A DNA stretch of 33,115 bases from Caryophanales bacterium UBA2253 (GTDB lineage Bacteria; Bacillota_I; Bacilli_A; ML615J-28; CAG-698), in contig DDXT01000066.1 in NCBI GenBank assembly GCA_002347755.1, positions 1 through 33,115 on the forward strand, written 5' to 3'. The position numbers and the translations under genes are program-made. Below the pieces are notes generated by a model. That model ran no database searches, had not been told where the DNA came from, and saw only the letters and a list, made by a program, of their open reading frames with translations. Of the stretch, positions 14,440-23,163 are shown piece after piece (within the stretch, counting starts at the first letter, position 1; the number at the start of each line of letters is the position of its first letter).

Positions 14440-15601
14440 CGTTATGAACCTTCATGAGATGAATTTCATAAGGGTCAACCTTCAGGCCGATCGGTTGCCC
14501 GACTACGTAATTTTCGTACGTGTTGACAACAAATTCGATGCCTTGAATATTTATGCACAGTTCGTTATGAACGCCTTTGAAGATCGCCGAGGTGACGACG
14601 CCATCTATTTTGGCATTTGCAATCGGAACGACGTCGAAGTCTTCCGGACGGATGACCACATCAACATTTTCACCATCCGCGAAGGTGTAACCAGTGCAAT
14701 CAAACTCCACGTCCATGAATTTTACGACGTCCTTCCGGACATATACACCCGGGATGATGTTGGACTCACCGATGAAGGTCGCCACATAGCGATTGACCGG
14801 TTCATTGTAAATGTCCTTCGGAGTGCCGAGTTGTTGGATGACCCCGTCTTTCATGACCGCGATCCGATCGCTCATCGTCATCGCTTCCTCCTGGTCATGA
14901 GTGACAAAGACAAAAGTGATGCCCAGAGTTCGTTGCATTTCTTTTAATTCATATTGCATGTTTTGACGAAGTTTTAAGTCAAGCGCCGCCAAGGGTTCGT
15001 CAAGCAAAAGGATTTGGGGACGGTTGATGATCGCCCGGGCCAAAGCCACTCGCTGTTGCTGTCCTCCGGAAAGTTGATTGACTTTTCGTTTTTCGTATCC
15101 CTTTAGTTTTACCAGTTCCAGAGAACGCTTGACCGATTCTTGAATCTTTTCCTCAAGTTTATTGTTTAAATCGCGATGGGAAATCTTCTCAGCTTGGGAC
15201 TGGGGTACTCCTTTCGCAAGTTTTTCTTTGATAATTTCAGCTCGAATGTTAGCCTCGTTAAAAAATTTAAGCAAAAAATCCATTCCGCGGTTATGCAATC
15301 CAAACGAAATGTTATCGGCCACATTGAGATGAGGGAACAAAGCGTATCGCTGAAAAACCGTATTGATCGGGCGAACATACGGCGGAAGGTCGTTGGAAAT
15401 CTTGCCATTGATGATGATCTGTCCTTCATTCGGGGTTTCGAAGCCCGCTATCATTCTTATGGTAGTGGTTTTCCCGCAGCCTGACGGGCCTAACAACGTC
15501 AGGAATTCATTTTCGTAAATTTTGAGGTTTAGTCCATCAACAATAACGTCATCGTCAAATTTTTTTGTGATGTTGTTTAGTTCAATTAAGACCTTTTTCA
15601 C
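14432..15601 (-). CDS. potA: spermidine/putrescine ABC transporter ATP-binding protein PotA
   Basis: A 389-residue ATPase energising polyamine import. Counting from the chosen start: Walker A GPSGCGKT (38-45), Q-loop TVFQRYALFPHL (about 82-93), signature LSGGQQQR (177-184), Walker B ILLLDEP (about 197-203), H-loop VTHDQEEAM, then a C-terminal TOBE-like regulatory domain (about 260-389). Between FGL (about 102) and the signature there are roughly 35 more residues than in E. coli PotA, forming a charged helical insert (KEKLAKGVPQSQAEKI and following). The frame opens at a TTG (15619), but GGAGAC lies inside that stretch, seven bases before a GTG at 15601, so GTG is taken as the start. Confidence 0.93.
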   Translation of the reverse strand: MKKVLIELNNITKKFDDDVIVDGLNLKIYENEFLTLLGPSGCGKTTTIRMIAGFETPNEGQIIINGKISNDLPPYVRPINTVFQRYALFPHLNVADNISFGLHNRGMDFLLKFFNEANIRAEIIKEKLAKGVPQSQAEKISHRDLNNKLEEKIQESVKRSLELVKLKGYEKRKVNQLSGGQQQRVALARAIINRPQILLLDEPLAALDLKLRQNMQYELKEMQRTLGITFVFVTHDQEEAMTMSDRIAVMKDGVIQQLGTPKDIYNEPVNRYVATFIGESNIIPGVYVRKDVVKFMDVEFDCTGYTFADGENVDVVIRPEDFDVVPIANAKIDGVVTSAIFKGVHNELCINIQGIEFVVNTYENYVVGQPIGLKVDPYEIHLMKVHNDE

Positions 15602-15632
15602 CAGTTTGTCTCCATGCAATATTGATAAAACA

Positions 15633-15660
15633 ATTATATAGTAAAAATTTTAAAATACAA
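15633..15660 (-). promoter_or_regulatory. promoter of potABCD
   Basis: Minus-strand -35 TTGTAT (15655-15660), 16 bases, -10 TATAAT (15633-15638), in an AT-rich stretch about 30 bases before potA. Confidence 0.75.
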
Positions 15661-15712
15661 GTCCCATTTTTAAATGCCATATTTTATGAAAACATTATCA
15701 TTTTAGGATCTT

Positions 15713-15726
15713 GAAAGTTAACTTTC
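15713..15726. repeat. 14-bp perfect palindrome upstream of potABCD promoter
   Basis: GAAAGTTAACTTTC is self-complementary. It lies between the tRNA-Gly terminator and the pot promoter, about 50 bases upstream of the -35 box. It could be an operator or a chance palindrome. Confidence 0.4.
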
Positions 15727-15731
15727 CATAG

Positions 15732-15754
15732 AAAAAAGCCAGCGAAATTACTGA
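15732..15754 (-). terminator. terminator of tRNA-Gly
   Basis: On the minus strand GTCAG and CTGGC pair (one U.G) around an 8-base loop, followed by TTTTTT. The stem is short, but the T-run is good and it lies 14 bases past the tRNA. Confidence 0.6.
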
Positions 15755-15768
15755 CCTAAAAATTTAAA

Positions 15769-15843
15769 TGGAGCAGGTAGCGAGGATCGAACTCGTATCT
15801 TCGCCTTGGGAAGGCGAAATAATAACCATTATACGATACCTGC
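15769..15843 (-). tRNA. tRNA-Gly (anticodon CCC)
   Basis: Acceptor stem GCAGGTA / TACCTGC is perfect. The anticodon stem TCGCC/GGCGA encloses TTCCCAA, giving anticodon CCC (reads GGG). The T arm is ACGAG-TTCGATC-CTCG-type, the discriminator is T, and CCA is encoded (15769-15771). U73 and C2-G71 fit glycine. The D stem has one weak pair (T13.T22). It is flanked by its own promoter and terminator. Confidence 0.93.
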
Positions 15844-15867
15844 AATATTTAGTTTTTTACGTATGTG

Positions 15868-15896
15868 ATTTTATCATAAATAATGAATATTTTCAA
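15868..15896 (-). promoter_or_regulatory. promoter of tRNA-Gly
   Basis: Minus-strand -35 TTGAAA (15891-15896), 17 bases, -10 TAAAAT (15868-15873) with extended TGA, about 25 bases before the tRNA. Confidence 0.8.
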
Positions 15897-15918
15897 TGGT
15901 TTTTTTAATTTGCATGAT

Positions 15919-15940
15919 AAAAACCCGGGAAACCCGGGTT
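15919..15940 (-). terminator. terminator of the hut operon
   Basis: On the minus strand AACCCGGG, loop TTT, CCCGGGTT, then more T. It is a perfect 8-bp GC-rich stem nine bases past the formate channel stop. Confidence 0.9.
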
Positions 15941-15948
15941 CTTGGCTT

Positions 15949-16737
15949 TTAGCGTTTAAAAATCAAATAATATGCTCCGGGAACGATCACTCCGCCCCCA
16001 ATGATGTTTCCGATGGTGACCGGAAGCAGATTGTTGAGGAGCATTTCCCAAATGGTGAATTCGCCGCCCAGTATTTTCGCAAAAGGCAAAACAAACATGT
16101 TGGCCACGCTATGCTCATATCCGCTGATGACAAAGAGCAATATCGGAAGCATGAGAACAACGACTTTGCTGCCGACGCTTTTGGCCGCGAAGGACATGTA
16201 GACAGCCAGACTGACCAAGATGTTGCAAAGGATTCCCCGAGCCATGGCTTCAAGAAAACTCAAATCGGTTTTTCCGGCGGCCACTTCCAAAACGTATTCC
16301 CTTGTCGTTTCCGAGGCGGTTTGAGAAAGAGACATTAATCCGGCTAAAGCCAAAGCTCCGAGTAAATTTCCCAAATAAACCAATCCCAGGTTGGCCAGGA
16401 CTTTGGAAAAGGAGTAACGTTTGCTCATCCACCCCATCGTCAGCAGGCAGTTTCCGGTAAACAAATCCCCGCCGGCGATGACGATCAGCACCAAGCCGAT
16501 CGGGAACAAGAGTCCCCCCAAAAACTTGCCAAAAAATGGGACGGTCGTCATGACCGAATTTCCCGCCAAAACCAAATAACCGTAATACCCCAAGCCGATG
16601 AAGAATCCCGCCAGCATCGCGGACAAAAGGACTTTCCAAAACGGTTTGCTTACTTTGGATTCCCCGCTTTTACATACTTCTTCGGTAATTTCCTTGGGCG
16701 CAAGCATCATCGGTGGTTGTTCGTTTTTCATTTCCAT
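15949..16737 (-). CDS. formate/nitrite transporter (FNT) family channel
   Basis: A 262-residue FocA/NirC-type pentameric channel with six membrane spans. Family marks are GGDLFTGNCLLT in the second-third span region and SGYEHSVANMF, which contains the conserved central-pore histidine. The open frame extends 37 codons further upstream inside the cyclodeaminase gene, without family similarity, so the ATG at 16737 is preferred. An alternative ATG at 16731 overlaps the cyclodeaminase stop as ATGA. It is last in the hut operon, suggesting export of formate derived from the histidine ring carbon. Nitrite or hydrosulfide transport cannot be excluded from sequence alone. Confidence 0.88.
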   Translation of the reverse strand: MEMKNEQPPMMLAPKEITEEVCKSGESKVSKPFWKVLLSAMLAGFFIGLGYYGYLVLAGNSVMTTVPFFGKFLGGLLFPIGLVLIVIAGGDLFTGNCLLTMGWMSKRYSFSKVLANLGLVYLGNLLGALALAGLMSLSQTASETTREYVLEVAAGKTDLSFLEAMARGILCNILVSLAVYMSFAAKSVGSKVVVLMLPILLFVISGYEHSVANMFVLPFAKILGGEFTIWEMLLNNLLPVTIGNIIGGGVIVPGAYYLIFKR

Positions 16738-17369
16738 ACTTGATTTACTTTCTCCAAAGCGCCAGCCGCCAGTTCGATACCCTTCTTCTCGATTGCTTCG
16801 GCTTGGTTCAAAAACCGCTGAGCCAAACCTGGATTGGTGAATCCGCACATGTTGGTTCTAACATTCAAGACGGCACCAATCATTCCCGCTTCGAGCATTT
16901 TTATTCCGACCCCGAAATCAGAAGTTGCGGATCGATTGGCATTTTCAAACATCGGAAGCGCCAATTCCATGGCTTTCAAAGCGATGGCTGCGGTATCCAT
17001 CGGGACTTGGGTGGCTTTGACGGTGGCTTGCTCGACCGCTTTGTTTCGGAGGGCGATTTCCGAATCGCAGGTCTTTGGACATTGATAGGCTTTCATGATG
17101 GTGTTGAAGGCCTCGGTATCGGCGTCGATCAACTGAAGGGCTTGCTGTTTTTGTTCTTCAAGTATTTTCATTCGGCTCAAAAAATCCAACTTCGCCTTTT
17201 CATCCAGCGCTAAAAATTTCTTCTTTGCGATGGTCAACTGGGCCACCATCCGAATCAGACTGATTCCTTCCGCGACAGCCAAAGCCGACACGCTTCCTCC
17301 CCCCGGAGCGGGAGAAGGCGAATCAACTTCGTTCAAAAATCCATTGACGGTCATTTCGATTAATTTCAT
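16728..17369 (-). CDS. formimidoyltetrahydrofolate cyclodeaminase-type protein (FTCD C-terminal family)
   Basis: A 213-residue all-helical protein matching the stand-alone cyclodeaminase/FchA family. The N-terminal signature is PSPAPGGGSVSALAVAEG. The central DADTEAFNTIMKAYQCPK and the C-terminal NRSATSDFGVGIKMLEAGMIGA with VRTN are also typical. In histidine degradation this enzyme turns 5-formimidoyl-THF into 5,10-methenyl-THF plus ammonia; FchA homologues instead act as methenyl-THF cyclohydrolase. The hut context favours the cyclodeaminase role. The transferase half that would make its substrate is not fused and not in the window. AGGAG precedes the ATG. It overlaps the channel gene. Confidence 0.85.
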   Translation of the reverse strand: MKLIEMTVNGFLNEVDSPSPAPGGGSVSALAVAEGISLIRMVAQLTIAKKKFLALDEKAKLDFLSRMKILEEQKQQALQLIDADTEAFNTIMKAYQCPKTCDSEIALRNKAVEQATVKATQVPMDTAAIALKAMELALPMFENANRSATSDFGVGIKMLEAGMIGAVLNVRTNMCGFTNPGLAQRFLNQAEAIEKKGIELAAGALEKVNQVWK

Positions 17370-17409
17370 TATTTTCTCCTTATGTTTTCCGGCTCAAAGC
17401 ATTCCATGC

Positions 17410-18256
17410 TTAAAGCAACTGGTAATCATAATTATCCTTGACGATTTCGAATCCGACTTTGGAATAAGCCCGGTTCGAACGAGGATTGGTTTTGTCTACA
17501 AAAAGCGTGCAGTATTCGAAACCGTCTTTCAGTTTTTGTTCACAAATCCAGTGAACCAAAGTCTGACAGTAGCCCCGATTTCGAAAATCGGGATGAGTGT
17601 AGACCAAATTGAGCGCAATTCCTTTGAAAGTCCGTTGGGTCACGCCGCATATCGAAACAATCCGCCCGTCCGGATCCCGAAACACGTAAAGCGATTCGGA
17701 AGCCATTTTTTTTATTCACCAGTTCCAGAAATTCGGTTTTTTCATGGGTTTGGTGGAAACAATCAAAATTGAAATTGACCAGATATTCCGCTAACAGGTC
17801 CGCATCCTCTGGTTTTGCCAGTTCTGCGGATCCGGCGCTCAAAGGAATATCGTTAAGTTTCTTCAAAACCATGATGTCCATGGCCGTGCGAAGGGTAAAC
17901 AATCGCCGGCTTTGTTCCGTATAAGCTTCCCGGAAAAAAAGTCCGATGTTAAAAGAAGCATTTATTCCTGCGATGGAAATCTTGTTTTCAACCAGAAATT
18001 TCGCCAGTTTTTCACAAGCTTCCCTTGATTCCTTCAGTTCAAAAATCAAAAGATTCCAAGGAGCAGCGTTCAAAAAGATCAAAATCAATTCGCCCTGATC
18101 GTAGATCCCGCCCATGACATTTTCTGTCAAGGCTCCGTTGATCGCATAGTTTTGAAGATTAGTTAGAAAAAGTTGGGTTTCCGCGTCGTTGGCTTCCATG
18201 ATCTTTCGATACCAACTCAAAAATTCTTCCGCGGAAACGCTAAGTTTTAAATCCAT
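17410..18256 (-). pseudogene. GNAT-family N-acetyltransferase interrupted by a frameshift at A8
   Basis: Two frames together make one plausible protein of about 281 residues. The first (from ATG 18256, with AAGGAGGAAAG just upstream) runs MDLKLSVSAEEF to LVNKK (183 residues). The second (17706-17410, 98 residues) is a clear GNAT core: FRDPDGRIVSICGV, then LNLVYTHPDFRNRGYCQTLVHW (acetyl-CoA loop variant of RxxGxG), then NPRSNRAYSKVGFEIV. They meet at eight A's on the minus strand (17706-17713); removing one A joins them exactly. This could be a real disruption, a sequencing error, or a slippage site allowing some full-length product. It lies inside the hut operon between hutI and the cyclodeaminase. 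Substrate unknown. Confidence 0.8.
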
Positions 18257-18273
18257 CTTTCCTCCTTGATGAT

Positions 18274-19509
18274 TCAGTTTTTGATCACCGAATGCCCGCG
18301 AATGAAAACTTCCGACACATGGCTGATCCCAAAGTGGTATAAAACATAAGGCCAATTCAAAGCCTCAAAGATGACGAAATCAGCGTCTTTTCCAACTTCG
18401 ATCGAGCCTTTGCGATCGGCCCGACCCAAACTTGCGGCCGCATTGATGGTTACCGCGGTAATGATCTCTTTCGGAGTCATCCGGGCTCGCATCATGGCCA
18501 CCTGCATGGCTAAAAGCAAATTTTCTGACGGGCTGGTCCCCGGATTGTAATCCGTTCCGATGGCCAAGCCGCAGCCGTTTTCGATCATCATCCGAGCATC
18601 CGCTCCCGGTTTGTTTAAATATAGCGACGTCAAAGGTAAAATGGTGGCTACGGTTTTTGAAGCCGCCAATTTTTTTATTCCCTCCGGAGTCGAGACCAAC
18701 AGGTGCTCCGCCGACGAACAATGGAGGTCTGCAGCCAAATCTGCCCCTCCGATCGACGTAATTTCATCGGCGTGGATTTTTAAGCCCAATCCCAAAGATG
18801 ATGCAAACCGTAAAATGGTTTCGCTTTCAGCTCGGGAAAAGGCTCCTTCCTCGCAGAAGACATCGCAGAATTCCGCCAGATTTTGTTCCTTAACCGTTTT
18901 TAACATTTCCAGCACATAATCAATGTATTTCGACCGTTCCGAAGCAAATTCGTTTGGAATGGCATGAGCCCCCATAAAGGTGCTGACCACTTCCGTCCGA
19001 TTTAGGTCATTTAGAGCTTTGGCCACTCGCAACAGCTTGAGTTCGGTTTCCAAATTAAGTCCGTAGCCGCTTTTGGCTTCCACCGTGGTCACTCCGTAAG
19101 CCAGCATGACTTCCAAACTTTTCCGAGCTTTTTCAAACAGATCGCCGAAACCGGCTTCCCGGGTGCTTTTGACGGTACTGTGGATCCCGCCGCCGCTTTT
19201 TAGAATGCTCAAGTAGTTTTCTTGGTTCAACAAGCGGTCCAATTCGTTTTCCCGGGATCCCGCGTGGACCAGATGAGTATGGGAATCAATGAGCCCCGGG
19301 GTAATGGTCTTTCCGGATCCGTCGAGGAGTTCGCCCTCATACTGTTTATATCCGTCATTGGTCCCGATGGCGATGAATTTTCCGTTTTCAACGACGAAAA
19401 AACCATCCGTCAAGATTTCCGCTTGGTTCATCTCCGAACCTTGGCGAAGCGAATTCTTCCCTCGGACCGTGACTAAATTACTGATGCTGTGAACGATTAA
19501 TCGGCTCAT
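18274..19509 (-). CDS. hutI: imidazolonepropionase
   Basis: A 411-residue amidohydrolase that opens 4-imidazolone-5-propionate to N-formimidoyl-L-glutamate, the third step of histidine degradation. Metal ligands are in ITPGLIDSHTHLVHAGSRENE (H77, H79). Further signatures are FMGAHAIPNEF, KIHADEI (His and Glu), and GTDYNPGTSPSENL carrying the metal-binding Asp. All match HutI, and the length is standard (about 405-420). It follows hutU by 12 bases with GAGGTCAGC before the ATG; the next gene starts 17 bases on. Confidence 0.95.
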   Translation of the reverse strand: MSRLIVHSISNLVTVRGKNSLRQGSEMNQAEILTDGFFVVENGKFIAIGTNDGYKQYEGELLDGSGKTITPGLIDSHTHLVHAGSRENELDRLLNQENYLSILKSGGGIHSTVKSTREAGFGDLFEKARKSLEVMLAYGVTTVEAKSGYGLNLETELKLLRVAKALNDLNRTEVVSTFMGAHAIPNEFASERSKYIDYVLEMLKTVKEQNLAEFCDVFCEEGAFSRAESETILRFASSLGLGLKIHADEITSIGGADLAADLHCSSAEHLLVSTPEGIKKLAASKTVATILPLTSLYLNKPGADARMMIENGCGLAIGTDYNPGTSPSENLLLAMQVAMMRARMTPKEIITAVTINAAASLGRADRKGSIEVGKDADFVIFEALNWPYVLYHFGISHVSEVFIRGHSVIKN

Positions 19510-19521
19510 GCTGACCTCGCT

Positions 19522-21546
19522 TCAATATTTTTGTTTCACTATTTTTCTTAAAAATTCTTCGTCAGCCAGATATGGCAAAGTGATCTGCGTATTGGCATTC
19601 TGGCGGTTGTAATCGGAACTGACTTCCATCGCATGGGGATTTCGGGCCCAAGATCTTCGGGCCACGCCGGACATGACATCCCACGGGATGGCGCTTTCCA
19701 AAATTTGGTCAACTTCCTCCGAACCGTCCAAAACCAAACCGAAACCGCCATTGATGGCTTTTCCGATTCCGACTCCGCCCCCGTTATGAAGGGCTACCAT
19801 GGTCATTCCTCGAGCCGCATTTCCTGCGAAAACCGAAGTGGCGGTATCGGCCATGACATTGGATCCGTCGCGAATGTTCGCTGTCTCCCGGAAAGGCGAA
19901 TCCGTCCCCCCGGTATCGTGATGATCGCGGCCGATCATGACCGGACCGATGAGTTTGTTTCGAACCATTTCATTGAACCGCTTGGCGATTTTCAGCCGGC
20001 CGGAAGCATCTTGATACAAGATCCGGGCTTTCGTCCCCACCACCAAGTGGTTGGCCTGAGCCATCTTAATCCAGTTGTAATTGTCAAAATCCTGAAAACG
20101 GCGGTTTTTGTCTATGCATTCCATTGCCGCTTGATCGGTTTGAACCAAATCGGCTTCTTTTCCGCTTAGGCAAACCCAGCGGAACGGACCATATCCGTAA
20201 TCAAACATGAGCGGTCCCATGATGTCTTCCACGTAACTCGGCCAAATGAAGCCGTCATCAACGTTTCTTTGGTTTTTGCATATTTCCTTTACTCCGGCGT
20301 CATAAATGGCCTTCATAAAACTGTTTCCGTAATCAAAAAAATAAGTGCCTTGGGAAATCAGCGCCTTAACCAATTCAAAATGTTTCTTTAAACTTTCATT
20401 GACCAGTTCGCGGAATCGCGGTTTATTGGTTTGAAGCAAAAGCGTTCTTTCCGAAAAAGTGATCCCGGCCGGGCAGTATCCGCCGTCATAAGCATTATGG
20501 CAGGAAGTTTGGTCGCTGAGCAAATCAATTTTGATCTTTTGACGGACCGCGTATTCCAATAAGTCGACGATGTTTCCCAAGAAAGCGATGGCGGCCGGTT
20601 TTTTTAGGCTTAAGTATTTCTGGGCCGTATTGAAAGCCGATTCCGGAGTCAGTTCGACGTTGGTCACCCAACCTTGTTTCAGCCTGGTCTTGATCCGCGA
20701 ATCATCCACTTCTGCCACCACCGCGACCCCGCCCGCGATGACGCAGGCTTTTCCTTGAGCCCCGCTCATGCCCCCGAGTCCGCTGCTGACGAAAAGCCTT
20801 CCGGCCAGATTCTGATCCTGAGTAAGGCCAAGCTTTTCCCGGCCGGCGTTGACCAGCGTCGAATAAGTTCCGTGAACGATTCCCTGCGGCCCGATGTACA
20901 TCCACCCGCCGGCGGTCATTTGCCCGTAAGAAGCGACCCCGAGACTGGCGGCCTTGTTCCAATGAGCCAGATCGTCAAACATCCCGACCATCAGTCCGTT
21001 GGTGATGATGACCCGGGGAGCATGTCTGGATGAAAAAAACAATCCCAGCGGGTGTCCGGATGAAACCACCAAAGTTTGGTCATCCTTCATTATTTCCAGA
21101 TATCTTTTGATTAAATGATATTGCATCCAGTTCAACATGACGGTTCCGGTTTCCCCATAGGTCACCAATTCATAAGGATAAAGGGCCACGTCAATATCCA
21201 AATTGTTGTCAATCATGACCTGAATGGCTTTCCCTGCCAAGGTTTTCCCTTGGTATTCATCAATGTTTTTGCCATAGATCCGCTCCGACGGGTAGAAACG
21301 ATAACCGTAGATCCGGCCCCGAGTCAACAATTCGTCCAGAAACTCTTTGGCGAGCGTTTCCTGCCAAGCTGGAGGAATGTACCGCAGGGCGTTTTGCAAC
21401 GCCAAAACCGTTTCTTCCTCGCTTAAGACAAATTCCCGTTTCGGAGCCCGGCGGACTTCCAGGTTAAAAACCGGATACTTGGGAAGTTCCGGAAAAATGG
21501 CGTCCAACCGGACGGTCATGGCTTGGGCAATCTGCGCGTTGTTCAT
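19522..21546 (-). CDS. hutU: urocanate hydratase (long form)
   Basis: A 674-residue NAD+-dependent urocanase converting urocanate to imidazolonepropionate. Diagnostic stretches are SSGHPLGLFFS, TAGGWMYIGPQGIVHGT, the NAD-binding SSGLGGMSGAQGKA, and YCPAGITFSER. Near the end GRDHHDTGGTDSPFRET and LHNGGGVGIGKAINGG are also highly typical. It is more than 100 residues longer than the common 555-residue bacterial HutU and resembles the longer version found in eukaryotes and some anaerobes. Extra sequence lies at the N-terminus (about the first 65 residues) and in internal loops. It starts 9 bases after hutH, with AGGAGAG upstream. Confidence 0.95.
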   Translation of the reverse strand: MNNAQIAQAMTVRLDAIFPELPKYPVFNLEVRRAPKREFVLSEEETVLALQNALRYIPPAWQETLAKEFLDELLTRGRIYGYRFYPSERIYGKNIDEYQGKTLAGKAIQVMIDNNLDIDVALYPYELVTYGETGTVMLNWMQYHLIKRYLEIMKDDQTLVVSSGHPLGLFFSSRHAPRVIITNGLMVGMFDDLAHWNKAASLGVASYGQMTAGGWMYIGPQGIVHGTYSTLVNAGREKLGLTQDQNLAGRLFVSSGLGGMSGAQGKACVIAGGVAVVAEVDDSRIKTRLKQGWVTNVELTPESAFNTAQKYLSLKKPAAIAFLGNIVDLLEYAVRQKIKIDLLSDQTSCHNAYDGGYCPAGITFSERTLLLQTNKPRFRELVNESLKKHFELVKALISQGTYFFDYGNSFMKAIYDAGVKEICKNQRNVDDGFIWPSYVEDIMGPLMFDYGYGPFRWVCLSGKEADLVQTDQAAMECIDKNRRFQDFDNYNWIKMAQANHLVVGTKARILYQDASGRLKIAKRFNEMVRNKLIGPVMIGRDHHDTGGTDSPFRETANIRDGSNVMADTATSVFAGNAARGMTMVALHNGGGVGIGKAINGGFGLVLDGSEEVDQILESAIPWDVMSGVARRSWARNPHAMEVSSDYNRQNANTQITLPYLADEEFLRKIVKQKY

Positions 21547-21555
21547 AAATCTCTC

Positions 21556-23079
21556 CTAATCCAAAGATCCGATGGCTTTTGAAGCGGCTTCCACGATGAC
21601 GTTGGAAGTCACTAGCTTTTTCGCCACATTCAAATGATAATACATGATTTGGTCTTTTTCGATGAAAGGGATGTCTTGGCGAAGGCACTGGTAAGCCGGT
21701 GCCGTTCCCAGACCCATGGTTTTCTTTTCTCGCAAGTCCAGAGCCTGGCAAGCAGTAAAAAGTTCCATTCCCAAAACTTGTTGGGCATTTCGAAGAATGT
21801 CCCGAGCCCCGCGAGCCGCGATGGTTCCCATGGAAACATGGTCTTCTTGATTCGCCGATGAGGAGATCGAATCCACGCTGGCGGGATGAGCCAGGACTTT
21901 ATTTTCGCTGACCAAAGAGGCCGCGCTGTACTGAACGATCATGAATCCGGAGTTTAATCCCGGGTCTTTGGCCAAAAAGGCCGGAAGACCGCCATTCAGA
22001 TTGGGGTTGACCAAACGTTCGATGCGCCGTTCGCTGATGCTGGCGAATTCGCTGATGGCGATTTTCAAAAAATCAAAAGCTAAGGCCAGCGGCTGACCAT
22101 GAAAGTTTCCCCCGGAAATGACCGAATCCTCGGAAAAGACCAGCGGATTGTCCGTAGCCGCATTCATTTCAATTTCAACTTTGGCCTTTACGTAATCTAA
22201 AGCATCGCGGCTCGCTCCGTGAACTTGAGCCAAACAGCGAAGCGAATAAGCATCCTGAACCCGGATCTCGCCTTGAGCCGTGGAATATCCGCTGCCTTCA
22301 GTCAGTCGCCTAATGTTTTTGGCGACAGTCATTTGTCCGATTTGACCGCGGACGGAATGAACCTCTTCAAAGAAAGCATCGCGGATCCCATTCAAGGCTT
22401 CAAAGCTCAGCGCACCGGCGATGTCCGCGGTTTTCGCGAGATTGATGGCATCATAAACCGTAATGGCCCCGACCGAAGTCATGGCTTGCGTACCGTTGAT
22501 CAGGGACAAACCCTCTTTGGCCTCCAAACCGGAAAGCGGCTGGAGATTGGCTTTGACCAAAGCTTCCGAAGTCGGCATCAGGCGGTTTTCGTAATATACT
22601 TCTCCAAGGCCCAAAAGCGTCAAACCCATGTGCGACAGTTGGGCTAAATCCCCGCTGGCCCCCAGTGACCCCTGTTCCGGGATCGCGGGGACAATTCGTT
22701 CGTTCAGGTAAATCATTAATTGATTGAGGGTTTTCAGACGGATCCCGGAATAACCTTTGGCCAAGGCATTGATCCTAAGCAACATTATTCCCCGGACAAC
22801 TTCCTCGTTAAAATGCTCTCCCACTCCGCAAGCATGGGATTTTAACAGGTTTTCCTGAAGCAGGCGTAAATCCGCTTTGGAAATGGCGACATCGCTCATT
22901 TTCCCAAAACCGGTATTGACCCCGTAAACGGTTTTTCCGGAGCCGATGATGGCTTTGATGCGGCGGTTGGCCTCTTCGACTTTCGACGTGGCTTCTTCCG
23001 ATAACTCAATTTTCTCAAAAAAACGAACAACTCGCATGAAAGAATGAAGCGTCAGGTCCTGGCCGGTAATCTTGATCAT
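21556..23079 (-). CDS. hutH: histidine ammonia-lyase
   Basis: A 507-residue cytosolic enzyme that deaminates L-histidine to urocanate, the first step of the pathway. The triad A141-S142-G143 in GSLGASGDLAQLSH cyclises to the MIO electrophile. The catalytic tyrosine is in YGVNTGFGKM (Y52), and later hallmarks QDAYSLRC and GNFHGQPLA are present. The open frame extends 42 codons upstream with low-complexity sequence. The ATG at 23079, preceded by AAGGGGTG, gives normal HutH length and agrees with the promoter position. It is the first gene of the operon hutH-hutU-hutI-GNAT-cyclodeaminase-FNT. Confidence 0.96.
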   Translation of the reverse strand: MIKITGQDLTLHSFMRVVRFFEKIELSEEATSKVEEANRRIKAIIGSGKTVYGVNTGFGKMSDVAISKADLRLLQENLLKSHACGVGEHFNEEVVRGIMLLRINALAKGYSGIRLKTLNQLMIYLNERIVPAIPEQGSLGASGDLAQLSHMGLTLLGLGEVYYENRLMPTSEALVKANLQPLSGLEAKEGLSLINGTQAMTSVGAITVYDAINLAKTADIAGALSFEALNGIRDAFFEEVHSVRGQIGQMTVAKNIRRLTEGSGYSTAQGEIRVQDAYSLRCLAQVHGASRDALDYVKAKVEIEMNAATDNPLVFSEDSVISGGNFHGQPLALAFDFLKIAISEFASISERRIERLVNPNLNGGLPAFLAKDPGLNSGFMIVQYSAASLVSENKVLAHPASVDSISSSANQEDHVSMGTIAARGARDILRNAQQVLGMELFTACQALDLREKKTMGLGTAPAYQCLRQDIPFIEKDQIMYYHLNVAKKLVTSNVIVEAASKAIGSLD

Positions 23080-23110
23080 ATTGATGCACCCCTTTGTTTT
23101 AACTGCTTTA

Positions 23111-23139
23111 ATTTTACTCCATATCGGCGGCTTAATCAA
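23111..23139 (-). promoter_or_regulatory. promoter of the hut operon
   Basis: Minus-strand -35 TTGATT (23134-23139), 17 bases, -10 TAAAAT (23111-23116), with a leader of about 25 bases. It lies inside the spurious N-terminal extension of hutH, which supports the shorter hutH start. No catabolite or HutP-type hairpin leader is apparent. Confidence 0.8.
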
Positions 23140-23163
23140 GAAAAGGTTTTCATTTTGAAACAT

